Shown piece after piece: positions 44,614 through 53,970 of a stretch of DNA of 64,000 nt. The notes beneath the pieces were generated by a model. The model was given only the letters and a program-made list of their open reading frames with translations, was not told where the DNA came from and did no database searches. The stretch lies in NCBI RefSeq assembly GCF_011777495.1, contig NZ_JAATJS010000006.1, positions 111,598-175,597 of the forward strand. Reading direction: 5' to 3'. Position numbers and translations under genes: made by a program. The DNA comes from Microvirga terricola (GTDB taxonomy: Bacteria; Pseudomonadota; Alphaproteobacteria; Rhizobiales; Beijerinckiaceae). Position 1 is the stretch's first letter; each line of letters starts with the position of its first letter.

Positions 44614-44616
44614 GGC

Positions 44617-45318
44617 TCAATCGTCGCAAAGCATCGACCGCGCAATGGCGAAGATGCGCTCGGTGCCGATGAGGTGCGCGGTGAACTCATCTGGAAAGTA
44701 CGGCGTAAACGCCGCATCGCACACATTCAACCCGCCCGCATAAGCTCCGAGCGCGGGCATGATGCAGCGCACGCCATCGGTCACGAAGCACCGCCTGCGA
44801 GTCGCACGCCCACGCATCACCACCTTGCCCACGGGATGCAGATGTCCCGCAATCTCGGCTGCGCCATCTTCCTGCGGCTCGTGGCGCAGGGTGAAGGGGC
44901 CCAGCGTCATCTCCTCCACCACCTCGCCGCCGATGCTGTCTGGCAGATGATGGTCGTGGTTGCCGGTGACCCAGATCCACTCGCGCCCGTGCTGCACGCG
45001 CGCGAGCGTCGCGCGCTCCTCCTCGCCCAGCCGCCCCGGCCCGCCGATGTCGTGAAAACTGTCGCCGAGGGCGATGACACCGCGCGGATTGAAGCGGGCA
45101 ACTGCCCGCGTCAGCGCCTTCAAGGTCTCACGGGTGTCGTACGGCGGCAGCATCATGCCACGCAGCGCGAAGGACGAACCTTTCTCGAAATGAAGATCGG
45201 CCACCAGCAACACGCCGTCATCGGGAAGGCACATCGCGCCGGTCAGGTCGAGCACCGCCGCGCGGTCTTGAAGCCCGATCTCGGTCGCCGTCTGTTTGAT
45301 GAGGGGCAACGCCGTCAC
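44617..45318 (-). CDS. pdeM: Ligase-associated DNA damage response endonuclease PdeM
   Basis: A 233-residue metallophosphoesterase. All the metal motifs are present: VADLHFEKGSS, IALGDSFHDIG, VTGNHDHHLP and GHLHPVG. It acts on DNA within the ligase-associated repair set. Its start overlaps the helicase stop by four bases (45315-45318), so the two are translated together; the exonuclease and ligase partners lie at 49929-52684. Confidence 0.9.
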   Translation of the reverse strand: MTALPLIKQTATEIGLQDRAAVLDLTGAMCLPDDGVLLVADLHFEKGSSFALRGMMLPPYDTRETLKALTRAVARFNPRGVIALGDSFHDIGGPGRLGEEERATLARVQHGREWIWVTGNHDHHLPDSIGGEVVEEMTLGPFTLRHEPQEDGAAEIAGHLHPVGKVVMRGRATRRRCFVTDGVRCIMPALGAYAGGLNVCDAAFTPYFPDEFTAHLIGTERIFAIARSMLCDD

Positions 45319-47843
45319 GCCAAAGCCTCGTCGAGAAGGGCCGCTTCCGCCTCGGCCAGAATATCGTCCGCATCGTCCCTATAGACGCGCTCGCGGCCGA
45401 TCTCCAGCATGACGGACACGCTTAAAGGAGAAACCCGGTCGAGCGCCTTGTGAACGATTCGTCCCCGGATACGCCGAAGCAGCATACTCAAGCGTTTCAC
45501 GTCGAGAAGCCCCGTTGCCGCATCCGCCCGCGCCGCGCGCAGCAGCACATGGTCCGGCTCATGCTTGCGCAGCATGTCATAGACGAGATCGGTGGAGATG
45601 GTGACCTGCCGTCCGGTCTTCTGCTGGCCCGGAAAGCGGCGCTCGATCAGCCCCGCGATCACTGCGCATTGGCGGAAGGTGCGCTTCATCAGGGTCGATT
45701 CCGCCAACCAATCCTCCAGGTCGTCGCCGAGCATGTCTTCCGCAAAGAGGTCGTCGAGAAACTCCGGCTCGCGCCCGACCCGCGCAGCGATGTCGCCCGC
45801 GCCCCAGATCGCGAGGCCGTAATCGTTGGCGACAAAGCCATGAGGCTTCAGCCGCGCACGCTCCAATCGGCGCGTCAAAAGCATCCCGAGCGTCTGATGC
45901 GCCAACCGTCCCTCGAAGGGAAAGCACGTCATGTAGAAGCGCCCGCCACGTGGAAAGGTCTCGACCAGAAGATCGTTGGCACCCGGTAGGACGGAGCGGC
46001 GGCGCTGCTGCAACAGCCATTCCGTCATCTGTGGCGGCAGGCGGTCCCACTCGAACGGATCAGCCAGGATCGCGCGCACCCGCGCGGCAAGGAAGGTCGA
46101 GAGCGGAAACTTGCCGCCTTCATAGGATGGAATCTTGGGATCGGTGCCCGCCGTCGCGCGCGTCACCAACACCTCGTCCTCGACAATTCCCTCGAACCGC
46201 AACACCTCGCCCGCGAAGAGAAAGGTGTCGCCGGGCGTCAGCGTCTCGGCGAAATATTCCTCGATGTCGCCGAGCACCCGGCCACGCGGCAGAACCGTGC
46301 CGGGCCGCGCGCGGGAGGCCCGACCAAGCCGCACCTTGATCATCGTCGCCTCAACGATGGTACCGACATTCAGGCGGTATTGCTGTGCGATGCGCGCATC
46401 GCGCACGCGCCACAGTCCATCCGCTCCTTTCACGATCTTGGCGAAGCGCTCATAAGCGCGAAGCGCATAGCCGCCCGTCGCGACGAAGGCGACGGAGGCC
46501 TCGAAATCCTCCCAGGTGAGCGACGCATAAGGTGCGGCCGAGCGGATTTCTTCATAGAGATCCTCAAGCCGAAAGGGATCGGCGCAGGCCATGCCGAGAA
46601 TGTGCTGGCACAGCACATCGAGCGCGCCGATGCGCGCATCCGGCGTGTCCTGTGCAGCCTCATGCACCGCATCGAGCGCAGCGCGGCATTCAAGAATCTC
46701 GAAGCGGTTCGCAGGCACGAGATAGGCCTGCGAAGGCTCATCCATGCGGTGGTTGGAGCGACCGATGCGCTGCATGATGCGCGAGGCACCTTTCGGGGCT
46801 CCGACATTCACCACAAGGTCCACATCGCCCCAGTCGATGCCGAGATCGAGCGTCGCGGTGCACACGACAGCCTTCAGCTTGCCCGCCGTCATTGCATCCT
46901 CGACGCGCCGCCGCTGTGACACGTCGAGCGAGCCGTGATGAAGCGCGATGGCAAGGCCATCATCGTTGAGCTTCCAGAGTTCCTGAAAGGTGTATTCCAC
47001 CTGCAGCCGCGTATTGACGAAAACCAGCGTCGTCCTGTGCGTGCGAATGAGATCGTAGATCGCCGGCATCGAAAGCGCTGCCGTGTGGCCTGCCAACGGC
47101 AGCGCCTCATCCAGCTCCAGCATGCGGATATCCGGCTCGGCTCCGCCCTGCACGACCACAAGATCGGCCATGGCGCTTTTACCCTCCCCTTGAAGGGCGG
47201 GTGAAGACCGTTGCGGCACGAGATAGCGCCGCAAATCGTCCGGCTCCCGCACCGTCGCGGAAAGCCCAACCGACGTCAGGTGCGGCGCGATTGTGAAGAG
47301 GCGCGCAAGATCGAGCGACAGCAGGTCGCCGCGCTTGGACGTGACGAGGGAGTGCAGCTCGTCCAGCACCACGCGGCGCAAGTCCTTGAACAGCTCGCCC
47401 GCCTCACGATGGGCGAGCAACAGTGCTAGTTGCTCCGGCGTCGTCAGAAGGATGTCCGGCGGGCTTTCGATCTGCCTTGCGCGCTTGTGGGCGGGAGTAT
47501 CCCCGGTCCGGGTCTCGATGCGGACAGGCAGGGCCATTTCCCGCACCGGGGTTTCGAGATTGCGGGCGATGTCGGTTGCCAGCGTCTTGAGGGGCGAGAC
47601 GTAAAGAGTGTGAAGAGAACGGCGCTTTCGGCCGGGTCGGCCATTTCCCGAAAGCTCGATAAGGCTCGGCAGAAACCCGGCGAGCGTCTTGCCCGCGCCC
47701 GTCGGCGCGACGAGCAGGACGGAGCGCCCCGCCCGCGCCTTCGCCAGAAGCTCGAGCTGATGCGTGCGCGGCTCCCAGCCGCGGCTTTCGAACCAGCGGC
47801 GGAAATCCGGGGGCAGGAGAGCGGTGGCGTCTGCTTTCGGCAT
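45315..47843 (-). CDS. Ligase-associated DNA damage response DEXH-box helicase (Lhr-type)
   Basis: An 842-residue superfamily 2 helicase. Walker A is APTGAGKTLAGFLPSL, motif Ia YVSPLKTLATDIARNL, the DEXH box VVLDELHSL, motif III GLSATVREPDDL, motif V CTATLDLGIDWGDVD and motif VI QRIGRSNHRMD. Lhr-core winged-helix and beta-barrel domains follow. It belongs to the Lhr-Core group that unwinds 3'-5' in the helicase/phosphoesterase/exonuclease/ligase repair set. The start at 47843 (MPKADATALLPPDF) fits the family; the frame from 47936 adds unrelated residues. Confidence 0.92.
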   Translation of the reverse strand: MPKADATALLPPDFRRWFESRGWEPRTHQLELLAKARAGRSVLLVAPTGAGKTLAGFLPSLIELSGNGRPGRKRRSLHTLYVSPLKTLATDIARNLETPVREMALPVRIETRTGDTPAHKRARQIESPPDILLTTPEQLALLLAHREAGELFKDLRRVVLDELHSLVTSKRGDLLSLDLARLFTIAPHLTSVGLSATVREPDDLRRYLVPQRSSPALQGEGKSAMADLVVVQGGAEPDIRMLELDEALPLAGHTAALSMPAIYDLIRTHRTTLVFVNTRLQVEYTFQELWKLNDDGLAIALHHGSLDVSQRRRVEDAMTAGKLKAVVCTATLDLGIDWGDVDLVVNVGAPKGASRIMQRIGRSNHRMDEPSQAYLVPANRFEILECRAALDAVHEAAQDTPDARIGALDVLCQHILGMACADPFRLEDLYEEIRSAAPYASLTWEDFEASVAFVATGGYALRAYERFAKIVKGADGLWRVRDARIAQQYRLNVGTIVEATMIKVRLGRASRARPGTVLPRGRVLGDIEEYFAETLTPGDTFLFAGEVLRFEGIVEDEVLVTRATAGTDPKIPSYEGGKFPLSTFLAARVRAILADPFEWDRLPPQMTEWLLQQRRRSVLPGANDLLVETFPRGGRFYMTCFPFEGRLAHQTLGMLLTRRLERARLKPHGFVANDYGLAIWGAGDIAARVGREPEFLDDLFAEDMLGDDLEDWLAESTLMKRTFRQCAVIAGLIERRFPGQQKTGRQVTISTDLVYDMLRKHEPDHVLLRAARADAATGLLDVKRLSMLLRRIRGRIVHKALDRVSPLSVSVMLEIGRERVYRDDADDILAEAEAALLDEALA

Positions 47844-48014
47844 GAAACGAGCATAAGCGCTCCCTCGCCGCTCGTCATGCCGGCTGGAACTTGTTACGCT
47901 CAAGGTGTGGATGCCGCCTGAGCGGGCTTGCACCATCCCTCGCCTTCATCTCAATGAAAATGTAGCCGGGCAACAATCCAGAGCTATCAGCCAAACCAAA
48001 AAGAAGTGACGCCA

Positions 48015-48836
48015 ATGTCGCAGACATCTCAGCTCAAGAACGCCATCGCCATCGTCACGGGGGGCACCCAGGGCGTCGGAGAAACCATCGCCCGCACGCT
48101 CGCCGAGCGCGGCGCCGCCGGCCTCGTCATCTGCGGCCGCAATGCCGAGAAGGGCCAGGCGGTCGCCAAGGACATCACCGCGCAGGGCTGCCGCACGGAA
48201 TATGTGCAGGCCGACCTCGCCAACATGGACGACGTCCGCCAGATCGCCAAGCGCGCCGACAAGACCTTCGGGCGGGTCGACGTGCTCGTGAATGCCGCCG
48301 GCATGACCGACCGCGGCACGGTCTTCGACACGAGCCCTGAGCTGTTTGACCGCATGTTCGCGGTGAACGTGCGCGCGCCCTTCTTCCTGATGCAGGACGC
48401 CGCCACCATCATGCGCCGTGAGAAGATCCAGGGCACCATGGTCAACATCCTGTCTATGTCGGCCCATGGCGGCCAGCCCTTCATTTCGGCCTATTGCGGC
48501 TCGAAAGGCGCGCTCGCCACGCTGACCAAGAACGCGGCCTTCAGCCTGATGCCCTGGCGCATCCGCGTGAACGGCCTCAACATCGGCTGGATGAACACGC
48601 CGGGCGAAGACCGTATCATGCGGACCTATCACAACGCCCAGGACGGTTGGCTTGACAACGCGGTCAAAAGCCAGCCCTTCGGCCGTTTGCTCGACCCGGC
48701 CGAGGTCGCCCGCGCCGTGGCCTTCCTGACGAGCGCTGAATCGGGCCTGATGACCGGCTCGATCATCGACTTCGACCAGTCGGTCCTTGGCTGCTGGGAA
48801 TCGACCCCGCACCCGTCCCTGCCCTTCCAGAGCTAA
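48015..48836 (+). CDS. SDR family oxidoreductase
   Basis: A 273-residue short-chain dehydrogenase. The cofactor motif is TGGTQGVGETIA, then NAAGMTDRG, catalytic Ser in ILSMSAHGG and the YxxxK in SAYCGSKGAL. It probably uses NAD(P) on a sugar or polyol, but the substrate is not predictable. It is divergent from the repair helicase and convergent with the methyltransferase gene (three-base gap), so it sits as an insert between the two halves of the repair set. Confidence 0.88.
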   Translation: MSQTSQLKNAIAIVTGGTQGVGETIARTLAERGAAGLVICGRNAEKGQAVAKDITAQGCRTEYVQADLANMDDVRQIAKRADKTFGRVDVLVNAAGMTDRGTVFDTSPELFDRMFAVNVRAPFFLMQDAATIMRREKIQGTMVNILSMSAHGGQPFISAYCGSKGALATLTKNAAFSLMPWRIRVNGLNIGWMNTPGEDRIMRTYHNAQDGWLDNAVKSQPFGRLLDPAEVARAVAFLTSAESGLMTGSIIDFDQSVLGCWESTPHPSLPFQS

Positions 48837-48839
48837 ATC

Positions 48840-49769
48840 CTAACGCTGAAGAACCGCGAGGAATCCGGGAACCGGGTTACCCCGGTCCTCGCGGGTCGAG
48901 GCCTCCTCGAAGAGGACGGTCTTGAACCCGACGCCTGCGGCGAGGCGAGAGAGCATTCCCTCGCCATGGGCGTAGCGGGAATCCGCTCCGAGAATGACGC
49001 CTTCACCCCGGTGCGCCTGCACGGTGAAGGCGAAAAGCCCGCCCGGCTTCAACACGCGGTGCGCCTCGCGAAAAACCGCATCGAGCGAGGCCATGTAGAC
49101 GAAGACATCCGCCGCGACGACGAGATCGGCTTCCGCGCTTTCGCGACCGGCGAGGAACGCGGCCAACTCGTTCTCGTGCAGCCCGGCATAGAGACCCGTC
49201 TTGCGCGCCTGCTCCAGCATCTTCGGGGACAGATCGACCCCTTCGACGGATTCCATCCGCTTTTCCAGCGCCCGCGCCATGAGGCCTGTGCCGCAGCCGA
49301 GATCGAGGGTGAGGCCGAAGCGGTCGGCACGCCCTTTCGTCGCGCAGGCGCGACGCAGTGCATCGGCGACGAGCACCGGACCGCGATAGGCGAGCGTTTC
49401 CGTCAGGTGCTTGTCGAAGCGCGGCGCGTAATCGTCGAAGAGCGCCCGCACATAGCCATCAGTAACCGCGTGATCCGAAGCCATCGCTCCCAGTTTCACT
49501 AGATCAAGCCCGACGCCGAGCGCATCTTGAGGCTCAAGCTTCAGAGCTTGACGAAGCGCATCCGCCGCCTCGTCCCGCGCGCCCTGCTCCGCCAGCGACC
49601 GCCCGAGCAACGCGTGGGCGGGTGCGAAACGCGGCGCTAGCTCCAACACCTGCCGCGCCAGATCGGCCGCAGCCTCAAAGTCCTTCTCATCGAAGGCGGC
49701 GCGGGCATATTCGTAGCGGCGATCAGCTATGAGGTCGCCTGAGGATCGGAGGGTCGCGGTCAGCGCCAT
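48840..49769 (-). CDS. TPR-containing class I SAM-dependent methyltransferase
   Basis: A 309-residue protein. Residues ~15-100 carry TPR-like helices (YEYARAAFDEKDFEAAADLA, ALLGRSLAEQGARDEAADAL). A methyltransferase domain follows, with the SAM-binding LDLGCGTGLMARALEK (about residue 155), VVAADVFVYMASLD and HRVLKPGGLFAFTVQ. The linker DDYAPRFDKHLTETLAYRGP matches TPR-methyltransferases of unknown substrate. The start at 49769 (MALTATL) follows AAGGGA. It is divergent from the exonuclease gene. Confidence 0.85.
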   Translation of the reverse strand: MALTATLRSSGDLIADRRYEYARAAFDEKDFEAAADLARQVLELAPRFAPAHALLGRSLAEQGARDEAADALRQALKLEPQDALGVGLDLVKLGAMASDHAVTDGYVRALFDDYAPRFDKHLTETLAYRGPVLVADALRRACATKGRADRFGLTLDLGCGTGLMARALEKRMESVEGVDLSPKMLEQARKTGLYAGLHENELAAFLAGRESAEADLVVAADVFVYMASLDAVFREAHRVLKPGGLFAFTVQAHRGEGVILGADSRYAHGEGMLSRLAAGVGFKTVLFEEASTREDRGNPVPGFLAVLQR

Positions 49770-49928
49770 TCCCTTGGCAATGAGGCAGACGAAACAACCT
49801 GTCAACGACGCAAATGCAACACCAGCCCATTCATCACGGCGTTCCGCCCGAAAGCAGTGAGCGCAGCCGCGACGGACGCCACCGACCCTCGCTGAAATCG
49901 ACGTCTTTTCATCCTATATTTTGAAACC

Positions 49929-50960
49929 ATGGCGCTGCGCTCCACCGATATCCTGACCCTGACCTCGCAGGGGCTCTATTGCCCCCTCGGCGATTTTCAC
50001 ATCGATCCGGTCCGCCCGGTGCAGCGCGCGCTTATCACCCACGGCCATTCGGACCATGCGCGGGCGGGGCACAAATCGGTGCTCGCAACGCGGGAGACGC
50101 TGCTCATCATGGGCGAGCGCTACGGCGAAGGCTTTGCGGGCACCACGCAAGCCGCCGTTTTGCGGGAAGACATCCGCATCAAGGACGTGACCGTGCGCTT
50201 CAGCCCGGCGGGACACGTGCTGGGCTCGGCCCAGATCGTGCTTGAAGCAGGCGGCACCCGCATCGTCGTCTCCGGCGACTACAAGCGCGAGCAGGACCCC
50301 ACCTGCCTTCCTTATGAGGTCGTGCCGTGCGACGTCTTCATTACCGAGGCGACCTTCGGCCTGCCGGTCTTCCGCCATCCCGACGCGCGAAGCGAGGTGC
50401 GAAAGCTTCTGAACTCCGTCGCCCTCTTTCCCGAGCGCACCCACATCGTCGGGGCCTACGCGCTTGGAAAGGCGCAGCGGGTCATCGGAATGCTGCGTGA
50501 GGAAGGCTACGGCGAGCCGATTTATCTCCACGGCGCGATGGAAAGTCTGACCGATCTCTACAAGAGCGAAGGCATTCCCCTTGGCGACACGCCAAAGGTC
50601 GGCAGCGCGGATCGCGCGCAATTCGCGGGCGCTATCGTCATTTGCCCGCCCACCTCCATTCAGGATCTCTGGTCGCGCCGTTTCCCGGATCCCGTCACCT
50701 GCTTCGCCTCCGGCTGGATGCGCGTGCGGGCCCGCGCGCGACAACGCGGCGTTGAGCTGCCGCTGGTCATCTCGGACCACGCCGATTGGGACGACCTGTG
50801 CCGGACGATCATTGAGACCGGCGCGGGCGAGGTATGGGTCACACATGGACAGGAGGATGCACTTGTTCATTGGTGCCGCCCGCATGGTATCGCTGCGCGG
50901 CCCTTGCACATGCTCGGCTATGGCGATGAAGCGGAAGAGGCGGAAGGAGCGGCCGCATGA
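49929..50960 (+). CDS. Ligase-associated DNA damage response exonuclease
   Basis: A 343-residue metallo-beta-lactamase/beta-CASP-type nuclease related to the SNM1 family. It shows ALITHGHSDHARAGH, FSPAGHVLGSAQIVLE, VVSGDYKREQDPT and CFASGWMRVRA, with the late His in LVISDHADWDDL. It trims DNA 3' or 5' ends for joining by the neighbouring ligase. The stop overlaps the ligase start by four bases (ATGA at 50957), indicating coupled translation. Confidence 0.9.
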   Translation: MALRSTDILTLTSQGLYCPLGDFHIDPVRPVQRALITHGHSDHARAGHKSVLATRETLLIMGERYGEGFAGTTQAAVLREDIRIKDVTVRFSPAGHVLGSAQIVLEAGGTRIVVSGDYKREQDPTCLPYEVVPCDVFITEATFGLPVFRHPDARSEVRKLLNSVALFPERTHIVGAYALGKAQRVIGMLREEGYGEPIYLHGAMESLTDLYKSEGIPLGDTPKVGSADRAQFAGAIVICPPTSIQDLWSRRFPDPVTCFASGWMRVRARARQRGVELPLVISDHADWDDLCRTIIETGAGEVWVTHGQEDALVHWCRPHGIAARPLHMLGYGDEAEEAEGAAA

Positions 50961-52684
50961 ACCGTTTCGCCGCCCTCCTCGACCGTCTGGTCTACGAGCC
51001 TGGCCGCAACGCGAAGCTCAGGCTGATGACGGATTACTTCCGTCACACGCCCGATCCTGATCGGGGCTATGCGCTCGCGGCTTTGACGAACGCACTCATG
51101 TTCAAGGAGGCCAAGCCCGGCCTGATCCGCGGTCTCGTGGAAGAGCGCACCGATCCGGTGCTGTTTCGCATGTCCTATCACTACGTGGGCGATCTCGCGG
51201 AGACGGCGGCGCTGATTTGGCCTACGCCGCACGTCTCCTCGCCGCAAGTGGGAGGAGAGGCGCTTCTCGGTCACAACAACCCGCCTTCGGTTCCGACCAT
51301 CGCGGAAGTCGTCGAGGCACTCGCCACCACCGGCAAAAGCGAACTCCCCGCGCGCGTGGCATCGTGGCTCGATGCGCTCGATGAAACCGGGCGATGGGCA
51401 CTGTTGAAATTGATCACGCGCGAGTTGCGTGTCGGTGTCTCGGCGCGGCTTGCAAAAACCGCCGTCGCGCAACTTGGGCAAATCGAGCCCGACGAGATCG
51501 AGCTGATCTGGCACGGACTGGAGCCGCCTTACGAGAACCTTTTCGCCTGGGTCGAAGGCCGGGCGGACAAGCCTGAATCCGGCAACCCTGCCCCCTTCCG
51601 CCCGCCGATGCTGGCGCATCCTCTGGAAGACGAAGACATGGCGAAGCTCAATGCCGCGGATTTCGTCGGCGAGTGGAAATGGGATGGCATCCGCCTGCAA
51701 GCTGTCGCAGGAATATCCGACCATGGACTCCCAGCGCGGCGCATCTATTCGCGCACCGGCGAGGATGTTTCTGCCGCCTTTCCCGATCTCGTCGAAGCAC
51801 TCGATTTCGAAGCCGCCATCGACGGAGAATTACTGATCGTCCGCAACGGGCGCGTGCAGAGTTTCAACGTGCTGCAACAGCGCCTGAACCGCAAAGCGGT
51901 CACGGCCAAACTCATGAGCGAGTTTCCGGCCCACTTACGCGTTTACGACATTCTCACCGAATGCGACGAGGATCTGCGCGACCTGCCTTTCATGCAGCGC
52001 CGTGAGCGGCTCGAGACGCTGGTCGCGCGATTGAACCATCCGCGCATCGATCTTTCACCCATGGTGCCCTTCGCTTCGTGGGATGACTTGGCAGCCGCCC
52101 GCTCCGACCCCGCTTTCGTCGGCGCTGGCCTTGATGCGGACGCCATCGAAGGCTGCATGATCAAGCGCGCGGACAGTCCCTATCTGCCGGGGCGGCCCAA
52201 GGGCTATTGGTACAAGTGGAAGCGCGATCCTTATCTCGTCGACGCGGTCATGATGTATGGCCAGCGCGGGCACGGAAAGCGCTCGTCCTTCTATTCCGAC
52301 TACACCTTCGGCGTCTGGCGCGATGGCCCGGAGGGCGAGGAACTCGTTCCCGTCGGCAAGGCTTATCATGGCTTCACGGACGAGGAATTGATGAAGCTCG
52401 ACCGCTATGTCCGCAACCACACCGTCAACCACTTCGGGCCGGTGCGGGAGGTGGAATACGGCAAGGATCGCGGCCTCGTGCTGGAAGTGGCGTTCGAGGG
52501 ATTGCAGCGCTCGACGAGGCATAAATCCGGCGTCGCCATGCGCTTCCCCCGCATCAACCGCATTCGCTGGGACAAGCCGCCCGCTGAGGCGGACCGGATC
52601 GAGACCCTGGAAAAGATCCTCGCACGCGGCGAGAAGGAAATTCACCCCTTGAAAGGCCAGCGAACGGAGGGCCGACAGTCATGA
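50957..52684 (+). CDS. ATP-dependent DNA ligase of the ligase-associated damage response set
   Basis: A 575-residue ligase. The N-terminal DNA-binding domain (residues ~1-190) precedes the adenylation domain, whose lysine lies in GEWKWDGIRLQ (about residue 239). Further motifs are YSRTGEDVS, AAIDGELLIV, GCMIKRADSPYLPGR and WYKWKRDPY. An OB-fold domain ends the protein (VGKAYHGFTDEEL). It seals breaks after processing by the exonuclease, PdeM and helicase. It overlaps its neighbours by four bases on both sides, so exonuclease, ligase and yjbQ form one operon. Confidence 0.93.
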   Translation: MNRFAALLDRLVYEPGRNAKLRLMTDYFRHTPDPDRGYALAALTNALMFKEAKPGLIRGLVEERTDPVLFRMSYHYVGDLAETAALIWPTPHVSSPQVGGEALLGHNNPPSVPTIAEVVEALATTGKSELPARVASWLDALDETGRWALLKLITRELRVGVSARLAKTAVAQLGQIEPDEIELIWHGLEPPYENLFAWVEGRADKPESGNPAPFRPPMLAHPLEDEDMAKLNAADFVGEWKWDGIRLQAVAGISDHGLPARRIYSRTGEDVSAAFPDLVEALDFEAAIDGELLIVRNGRVQSFNVLQQRLNRKAVTAKLMSEFPAHLRVYDILTECDEDLRDLPFMQRRERLETLVARLNHPRIDLSPMVPFASWDDLAAARSDPAFVGAGLDADAIEGCMIKRADSPYLPGRPKGYWYKWKRDPYLVDAVMMYGQRGHGKRSSFYSDYTFGVWRDGPEGEELVPVGKAYHGFTDEELMKLDRYVRNHTVNHFGPVREVEYGKDRGLVLEVAFEGLQRSTRHKSGVAMRFPRINRIRWDKPPAEADRIETLEKILARGEKEIHPLKGQRTEGRQS

Positions 52685-53139
52685 CGATGCTGTCCGTCGA
52701 CACCATTACCGAAGGCAGCGTGACACAGCAGGCCAACGGCCGGCTCTTCGTCGAAACGAAGGGGCCGGGCTTTGTCGACATTACCGAGGCCGTCTCCCGC
52801 TGGGTCTTCGGCACCGGCATCCTGCACGGCCTCCTCACGGTCTATTGCCGGCATACCTCGGCCTCTCTCCTGATCCAGGAAAACGCCGACCCAGACGTGC
52901 GCCAGGACCTGATGACCGCCTTCGACCGCCTCGCCCCCCGGGACAGCGACTACATCCACACCCTCGAGGGGCCGGACGACATGCCCTCCCATATCCGGAC
53001 CATGTTGAGCGGCATCAGCATCGGCATTCCGGTCATGGAGGGGCAAATGGTGCTGGGGACCTGGCAGGGCCTCTATCTCGTCGAGCACCGGGATGCGCCG
53101 CATCGCCGCGAGATCGTCTTTCATCTGATCGGGGCGTGA
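52681..53139 (+). CDS. yjbQ: YjbQ family (secondary thiamine-phosphate synthase) protein
   Basis: A 152-residue member of the UPF0047/YjbQ family with the conserved GLLTVYCRHTSASLLIQENAD, LEGPDDMPSHIR and GTWQGLYLVEHR. Family members show weak thiamine-phosphate synthase activity, but their main role is unknown. The ATG at 52681 overlaps the ligase stop by four bases, so it is cotranslated with DNA-repair genes, an arrangement worth noting. Confidence 0.9.
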   Translation: MTMLSVDTITEGSVTQQANGRLFVETKGPGFVDITEAVSRWVFGTGILHGLLTVYCRHTSASLLIQENADPDVRQDLMTAFDRLAPRDSDYIHTLEGPDDMPSHIRTMLSGISIGIPVMEGQMVLGTWQGLYLVEHRDAPHRREIVFHLIGA

Positions 53140-53250
53140 TCTTCCCTTGCGTCATGCAGTTGAAAGTAGAGTGTTCATGGCTTTCATCACAACCTTGCCA
53201 TGTCGATAGGGATGCGGCTAAGGCTTTTGGGCTGCGTGGGAGAAGACCGA

Positions 53251-53922
53251 GTGCAAAGTCAAACCGCCACGATCATCATCGCTGACGACCACCCTCTGTT
53301 CCGCGGCGCGTTGCGGCAGGCCATCGCCTCAGTGATGCCGAAGGCCCGGGTGGTCGAGGCGAACGGCATGGACGAGCTGAACGCCACGCTCGGCCAGGAA
53401 CGGGACGTCGACCTGATCCTCCTCGATCTGACGATGCCCGGCGTCCAGGGCTTTTCCGGCCTCCTGTCGCTGAGGGCCCAGCATCCCGAGCTTCCCGTCG
53501 TCATCGTCTCGGCGAACGAGGAAGCGACCGTCATCCGCCGCGCCATGGAATTCGGCGCTTCGGGCTTCATCCCGAAATCGGTCGATGTGGACAACATCGG
53601 CGGGGCTATCGAAGCGGTGCTCGCGGGCGACACCTGGACCCCGGCCGACGTGGACCTGACCGCCACTGAAGACAAGGAAGCCGCCGATCTGGTGCGCCGC
53701 CTCGGCACCCTCACCCCCCAGCAGGTCCGTGTGCTGACCATGCTCTCGGAGGGCCTGCTCAACAAGCAGATCGCCTATGAGCTGAGCGTCTCCGAGGCAA
53801 CGGTGAAGGCCCATGTCTCGGCCATTCTCGACAAGCTCGGTGTCGACAGCCGCACGCAGGCCGTCATCGCCGCCGCCAAGATCGGCGTGACCCAGCGCCC
53901 CTCCGCCGCCAGCGCGGATTAG
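53251..53922 (+). CDS. LuxR-family response regulator, ErbR/AgmR-like
   Basis: A 223-residue regulator. The receiver domain (residues ~5-125) starts ATIIIADDHPLFRGALRQA with the phosphoacceptor Asp in LILLDLTMPGVQG and the conserved Lys in SGFIPKSVD. The C-terminal LuxR helix-turn-helix reads LTPQQVRVLTMLSEGLLNKQ through SEATVKAHVSAILDKLG. Start GTG at 53251 has GGGAGAAG five bases upstream and matches the domain edge; the ATG at 53200 is possible. No kinase is adjacent. Similarity to ErbR/AgmR suggests a partner of the kinase at 28064-31573 type. Confidence 0.88.
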   Translation: MQSQTATIIIADDHPLFRGALRQAIASVMPKARVVEANGMDELNATLGQERDVDLILLDLTMPGVQGFSGLLSLRAQHPELPVVIVSANEEATVIRRAMEFGASGFIPKSVDVDNIGGAIEAVLAGDTWTPADVDLTATEDKEAADLVRRLGTLTPQQVRVLTMLSEGLLNKQIAYELSVSEATVKAHVSAILDKLGVDSRTQAVIAAAKIGVTQRPSAASAD

Positions 53923-53970
53923 ATCTGATCAGCCTTTTGGTTTCAGCCAGCAAGCTTTAAATCCACTCCG

